The notes under the pieces: generated by a model
Databases searched by the model: none
What the model saw: only the letters and a program-made list of their open reading frames with translations
What the model was told of the DNA's origin: nothing
Shown: positions 60,336-64,000 of the stretch, one piece after another
How the letters are laid out: the number at the start of each line of letters is the position of its first letter
How positions within the stretch are numbered: position 1 is the stretch's first letter
NCBI GenBank assembly: GCA_015055815.1
Contig: SVHM01000001.1
Location: forward strand, 105,774 to 169,773
Direction: 5' to 3'
Length of the DNA: 64,000 nucleotides
Source of the DNA: Clostridiales bacterium
GTDB lineage: Bacteria; Bacillota; Clostridia; Christensenellales; UBA1242
Program-made: the position numbers and the translations under genes

Positions 60336-61004
60336 TTATTTTGTGCCATATCTTTTATCGCAAGAAGTTAAGAAATCTCGTCTATTTTTAGCATTGAAAA
60401 TTGCACTACCAACAACTGCAAAGTTGACACCTAGTTTCTTTAGTTTTTCAATATTATCTAAATTAACCCCGCCATCTACTTCAATAATAATATCTCTGTC
60501 TTTTGTGAGAGTTTTGACTTTCTCTATCTTTTCATAAGTACTTTCAATAAACGTTTGTCCGCTTTTACCCGGTTCAACTGACATGATAAGAATTAAATCT
60601 ATATAATCAATAAATCGTTTTAAAACTTCTACATCTGTACCAGGTTTAATTGATACACCGATTAGAATATCTTTACTTTTTAGATAATTAATTATTTTTT
60701 TAAATTCTCTATCATTACATGCTTCAAAATGAATTGTTATAATTGATGGTTTTAGTTTTGCAAATTCTTTTACTCTTTTAAGCGGTTTTTCAACCATTAA
60801 ATGAACATCAAGCAAAATATTTACATTATTTCTTACTTCTTTTACTCTGTCAGCACTTAAACACGTACTCTTTACAAACTTTCCATCCATAACATCACAG
60901 TGAAGATATTCAACACCCAAATTTGACAATTCTCTAGCATAATCTACTAGTTTATCTTCATCACAAGGATTGGTACTAGGTAATATTTTAATCATATTTT
61001 TCAT
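60336..61004 (-). CDS. rpe: Ribulose-phosphate 3-epimerase
   Basis: A 222-residue TIM-barrel enzyme of the pentose phosphate pathway. HCDVMDGKFV, LLDVHLMVEKP, MSVEPGKSGQTF and EVDGGVN carry the metal-binding and catalytic positions. The first strand reads LPSTNPCDEDKL rather than the usual PSILSAD, so it is a divergent member; an allulose-type epimerase is a less likely alternative. It overlaps the rsgA end. Confidence 0.88.
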   Translation of the reverse strand: MKNMIKILPSTNPCDEDKLVDYARELSNLGVEYLHCDVMDGKFVKSTCLSADRVKEVRNNVNILLDVHLMVEKPLKRVKEFAKLKPSIITIHFEACNDREFKKIINYLKSKDILIGVSIKPGTDVEVLKRFIDYIDLILIMSVEPGKSGQTFIESTYEKIEKVKTLTKDRDIIIEVDGGVNLDNIEKLKKLGVNFAVVGSAIFNAKNRRDFLTSCDKRYGTK

Positions 61005-61851
61005 CCCATTTTTTCTTTAATTTTTCATACAAATCTACATATCTAATATATCTATCTTTTGAAATTTTACCGCTATCTACTGCTTTTACAATTTCACAAT
61101 CATTTCCTTCTTTAACATGAGCACAATCTAAATATTTACATTCCCCGATAAAATCTGCAAATTCGGGATAAAACCCCGCTAGTTCTTCATGCGAAATATT
61201 AAGTTCAAGTGAACTAAACCCCGGAGTATCAGTTATCGTTATATTTCCGTTTATATATATTTCATTTGCCCTTGTGGTGTGTTTACCCCTATCAATTTTA
61301 GCACTAAGTCCTTGCGTCTGTAAATCAACATTTGGAATAATACTATTAATAATAGAACTTTTACCAACAGCCGACTGTCCGCATAATGCACAAAATGAAT
61401 TTTCTAAATATTTAGTTAGTTTAGATATATTTATTTTGTCTTTAGCACTTACAACAAATGTTTGTAAAAAATAATAATCTTTGACAATATTACTTGTAAT
61501 ATTCTCGTAATCTATATCACATTTATTAATTACTAAAACAGGCTCAATTTTATTTAGCATACAATAAATTATAAGTTTATCTACAAGCAACAAATCGGGT
61601 TTTGGTAAAGGTGCAATAACTATGATTAATTTATCAATATTTGCAATATATGGTCTAGGTATTACATTCTTTCTAGGAAGAAGTTTGGTGATAATAAGTT
61701 TACCCTTTTCATACTCATTTTCTTCCACTTCCACCTTGTCACCAACAACAATTCTATCTTTTTTAACCGTCTTTCTTATAGTACCTTCATATATAGCACC
61801 ATCTTTTAATATGGTATAAATCCCACCTAAAATTTTAACTATAGTTCCTAT
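60988..61851 (-). CDS. rsgA: Ribosome small subunit-dependent GTPase RsgA, apparent AUA start
   Basis: This circularly permuted GTPase checks late 30S assembly. Motifs appear in the order G4 VINKCDID, G1 CGQSAVGKSS, GKHTTR, G3 DTPGFSS and a C-terminal zinc knuckle CKYLDCAHVKEGNDC. The ORF track starts at a GTG (61734) that would remove most of the N-terminal OB-fold. The same frame continues upstream for 39 more codons with clear OB sequence (GTIVKILGGIYTILKDG, VGDKVEVE) to the rlmN stop, but contains no ATG, GTG or TTG. An ATA at 61851, 6 nt after GGTGG, gives the expected 287 residues. Confidence 0.85.
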   Translation of the reverse strand: MGTIVKILGGIYTILKDGAIYEGTIRKTVKKDRIVVGDKVEVEENEYEKGKLIITKLLPRKNVIPRPYIANIDKLIIVIAPLPKPDLLLVDKLIIYCMLNKIEPVLVINKCDIDYENITSNIVKDYYFLQTFVVSAKDKINISKLTKYLENSFCALCGQSAVGKSSIINSIIPNVDLQTQGLSAKIDRGKHTTRANEIYINGNITITDTPGFSSLELNISHEELAGFYPEFADFIGECKYLDCAHVKEGNDCEIVKAVDSGKISKDRYIRYVDLYEKLKKKWDEKYD

Positions 61852-61865
61852 ATCACACCACCAAA

Positions 61866-63038
61866 TTAATTTTTCTTAGATTTTTTATTGCTTTTATCTT
61901 TTAGTAATTTTAATGGGTCTTTTACTTTTTTACTTGTATTCTTATTTGGTAATGGTCTGTTTTGTGGTATTTCTCTTTTTTTCTCAACTACTTCACCATT
62001 CTTGATTTCTTTATTTCTAAGCATTCCACAAGCACCTTCAACATCATCACCTAAAGTTCTTCGCATTGTAGCACTTACACCAAATCTATTTAAGTTATCC
62101 AAAAATTTCTTACAACTCTCAATAGTTGGTGCTTTTAAATCTCTACCTTCAACTTCGTTAAGTTTAATAAGGTTAACATGACATGGAAGATTTTTAAGAA
62201 CTTCAGACAACTCTTTAGCACAAGACATTGTGTTATTAACACCATCAATTAAAGTATATTCAATAATAATTCTTCTATTTGTCATTGTGTGATAATATTT
62301 AAGACTATCAATAATTTCAGAAATACTATATCTTTTAGCAATTGGCATTATTTCACGTCTAATCTTATCATTAGGAGCATGTAAAGATATACAAATTGTA
62401 ACACTCAAACCCAAATCAGCCAGTTCTTCAATCTTTGATGGAATACCGCAAGTAGAAAGTGATATATTCCTAACACTCATATCAAAGCAATCATTACTAG
62501 TTAGTATCTGTAAAAATTTCTTTACATTATCATAATTATCAAGTGGCTCACCACTACCCATAAGAACTATATTGGTAATTTTTCTATCTTTTAGTGTTCC
62601 ACCTAAATATTTATTAACTGTAACAATTTGACCTAAAATTTCACCAACTGACAAATTCCTTACAAATCCATTAAGCCCGCTAGCACAAAATTTACAATTC
62701 ATTTTACAACCAACTTGAGTACTAACACAAAGAGTATTACCAAAGGCATATGACATTAGTACTCCTTCAATTATGTTGCCATCAGGCAAATCGTAAAGAA
62801 ATTTAATGGTTTTATCTTTACCTTTAGAAGTAACCACTTTTCTAATTTTTATCGGTTGCAAAATATATCCAAGTTCTTGTATTTTGTTCAAAAAATCTTT
62901 AGGTAAGTTAATATTATCTTCAAAATCTTTGCCATTATACATAGCAGTTACCAATTGGTCTACTCTAAATTTCTGAATATTAAAACCTTCAAAATTCTTG
63001 TATAATTCATTTTTTTCATAATCTAAAAGAATTGTCAT
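61866..63038 (-). CDS. rlmN: 23S rRNA/tRNA adenine-C2 methyltransferase RlmN
   Basis: A radical-SAM methylase that makes m2A2503 in 23S rRNA and m2A37 in tRNAs. The cluster cysteines are in CKMNCKFC (111-118), and MGSGEPLDNYDNV and the catalytic Cys region GACGML near the C-terminus are present. The tail is unusually long, basic and Asn/Pro/Lys-rich (KNTSKKVKDPLKLLKDKSN). It overlaps rsmB. In Bacillus, prpC and prkC follow; here rsgA follows directly. Confidence 0.95.
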   Translation of the reverse strand: MTILLDYEKNELYKNFEGFNIQKFRVDQLVTAMYNGKDFEDNINLPKDFLNKIQELGYILQPIKIRKVVTSKGKDKTIKFLYDLPDGNIIEGVLMSYAFGNTLCVSTQVGCKMNCKFCASGLNGFVRNLSVGEILGQIVTVNKYLGGTLKDRKITNIVLMGSGEPLDNYDNVKKFLQILTSNDCFDMSVRNISLSTCGIPSKIEELADLGLSVTICISLHAPNDKIRREIMPIAKRYSISEIIDSLKYYHTMTNRRIIIEYTLIDGVNNTMSCAKELSEVLKNLPCHVNLIKLNEVEGRDLKAPTIESCKKFLDNLNRFGVSATMRRTLGDDVEGACGMLRNKEIKNGEVVEKKREIPQNRPLPNKNTSKKVKDPLKLLKDKSNKKSKKN

Positions 63039-64000
63039 AATCTTTTTAGTCTCCCTATAAAAAATCCTTCTGTATTAGTTAAATTGGGATAGAATGTATA
63101 CATATTATTATCATTTGTAATATCAATTCCATCAACCTTTATTTCAGTTAGTTCAAAATCTTTATGCTTTTTTAAAAATTTATTAATAACATCTTTATTT
63201 TCTTTGTCAATTATTGTACAAGTGGAGTATTGAAGTATTCCGCCCCTTTTAACATAATTTGCTGAGTTTTCTAAAATTTGAAGTTGAAGCCCTGCAATTG
63301 TATCAATATCACTTTCTTTCCTATTTAAAAAGACATCTGGCTTTTTCCTAGTAACACCCAAGTTACTACAAGGCACATCACATAAAACATAATCAAATTT
63401 CTCTATCCACGCATCATTAAGTTTTGTAGCATCTTGAACAAAAGTTTTCAGTTTTACCCCACAACTTTCAGCGTATTTCTTTATAAGCCCAACTCTATGA
63501 CTATGTATGTCACATGAATATACATCATGTCCCATACTAGCCAGATATACACTTTTCCCACCCGGAGCAGAACAAACATCAAGTATTTTACCCTTTTTAT
63601 CGGCTAGTACATTAGCAGTTATTATGCTAGGCAATCCTTGTACAACTATATTTTTCATAAGTTCAGTTTTAAGAAGTTTATGATAATCAACATAATATGT
63701 AAAGTCATATAAACTTTTCTCAAAATGAATATTCATATTTTTCAATTTCTCTTCAAACTCACTTGATGTGATTTCACCACTAAGTCTAATATGAGTAAGA
63801 GTTGAAAGTTCTTTGCTTATTAAATCGGTTACAAAAGCTAAATTGTGACTTTTTAGTAGTTCTTTTATTACCCATTCCGGAAAGTTATATTTAACGCTTA
63901 AATATTTAATTTCATTCTTTTTACTTGGTAGTACTATATCATTAGCAATTAATTTCTTACTAACTGCATTTACAAAACCCGCTTGATTTTTATCTACTGA
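63035..64000 (-). CDS. rsmB: 16S rRNA (cytosine-967-C5)-methyltransferase RsmB, 3' part
   Basis: The track starts at an internal TTG (63745), but the frame is open to the window edge and encodes the end of the NusB-like RNA-binding domain (NQAGFVNAVSKKL, KYNFPEWVIKELL). The SAM-dependent methylase domain has CSAPGGKSVYLA, DVPCSNLGVTRKKPD and the catalytic cysteine in YSTCTI. The gene's 5' end lies outside the window. It is the first gene seen of the rsmB-rlmN-rsgA-rpe-spoVM series. Confidence 0.93.
   Translation of the reverse strand, partial: SVDKNQAGFVNAVSKKLIANDIVLPSKKNEIKYLSVKYNFPEWVIKELLKSHNLAFVTDLISKELSTLTHIRLSGEITSSEFEEKLKNMNIHFEKSLYDFTYYVDYHKLLKTELMKNIVVQGLPSIITANVLADKKGKILDVCSAPGGKSVYLASMGHDVYSCDIHSHRVGLIKKYAESCGVKLKTFVQDATKLNDAWIEKFDYVLCDVPCSNLGVTRKKPDVFLNRKESDIDTIAGLQLQILENSANYVKRGGILQYSTCTIIDKENKDVINKFLKKHKDFELTEIKVDGIDITNDNNMYTFYPNLTNTEGFFIGRLKRL

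Overview
The window is AT-rich and comes from a spore-forming, low-GC Bacillota, most likely an uncultured anaerobic clostridium. The evidence is a complete spoIIIAA-AH operon, a YtxC-like gene, a spoVM micro-ORF, a T-box-controlled thrS, the HslVU/TrmFO/TopA/DprA cluster, a zinc-ribbon L28, and sigma-A promoters and U-tract terminators throughout. Almost all genes lie on the minus strand. The exceptions are glpK with a lipase, and rpmB. I do not name a species.

Layout. 1-9.4 kb: the 5' end of argR with its promoter and ARG boxes, then (minus strand) spoIIIAA-AH followed by Asp23-family yqhY, nusB, xseA, xseB and proS. This is the Bacillus spoIIIA-yqhY-nusB-xse-argR neighbourhood without accBC, folD, ispA, dxs and tlyA. 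9.5-22.8 kb: the translation/transcription supercluster rpsB-tsf-frr-cdsA-rseP-(PolC-N/OB/exonuclease protein)-rimP-nusA-ylxR-ylxQ-infB-rbfA-truB-nfo. It lacks uppS, dxr and a full-length polC. 22.4-32.4 kb: a DUF1292 gene, ruvX, an Fe-S assembly pair (iscS plus a degenerate IscU-like protein), trxA, tcdA, hisS, a HelD-type helicase and a large protein of unknown function. 32.5-40.4 kb: one operon yifB-dprA-topA-trmFO-hslV-hslU. 40.5-45.3 kb: ytxC, then a T-box leader driving thrS and two paralogous proteins of unknown function. 45.3-50.8 kb: a divergent glycerol locus (GlpA-like and GlpB-like oxidoreductases and DUF1667 on minus; glpK and a monoacylglycerol-lipase-like hydrolase on plus). 50.9-52.2 kb: MarR regulator, a collapsed degV remnant, dCMP deaminase.

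52.2-54.4 kb is the unusual part: a minus-strand tRNA array (Val, Gly, Cys, Leu) riddled with repeats. Downstream of tRNA-Gly are two tandem ~181-bp units and downstream of tRNA-Leu one related unit. All share ordered conserved blocks separated by hairpins whose stems differ in sequence but stay paired, and each carries pieces of its own neighbouring tRNA, including a T-arm split in its loop by two hairpins. A Nudix gene sits as apparent cargo in the Leu locus, bounded by a duplicated terminator segment and a repeated GCACCA. Two perfect 66-bp tRNA-Gly-5'-half-like repeats lie directly upstream of tRNA-Gly. I consider this the best candidate for an undescribed system: a tRNA-end-targeting, structured, possibly mobile cassette family.

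54.6-64 kb: a small basic protein, fakA-like yloV with yloU, divergent rpmB, a SipW-type surface LRR protein, a small ORF, spoVM (too short for the ORF track), rpe, rsgA (no ATG/GTG/TTG start; apparently AUA), rlmN and the 3' part of rsmB. This is the Bacillus rsmB-rlmN-rsgA-rpe-spoVM-rpmB-yloUV order, without prpC/prkC and thiN.

Functional threads: translation and ribosome biogenesis dominate; forespore-engulfment and coat genes mark endosporulation; glycerol released by a lipase could be phosphorylated by GlpK and oxidised by the divergent dehydrogenase; threonine-tRNA levels control thrS and its two passengers.
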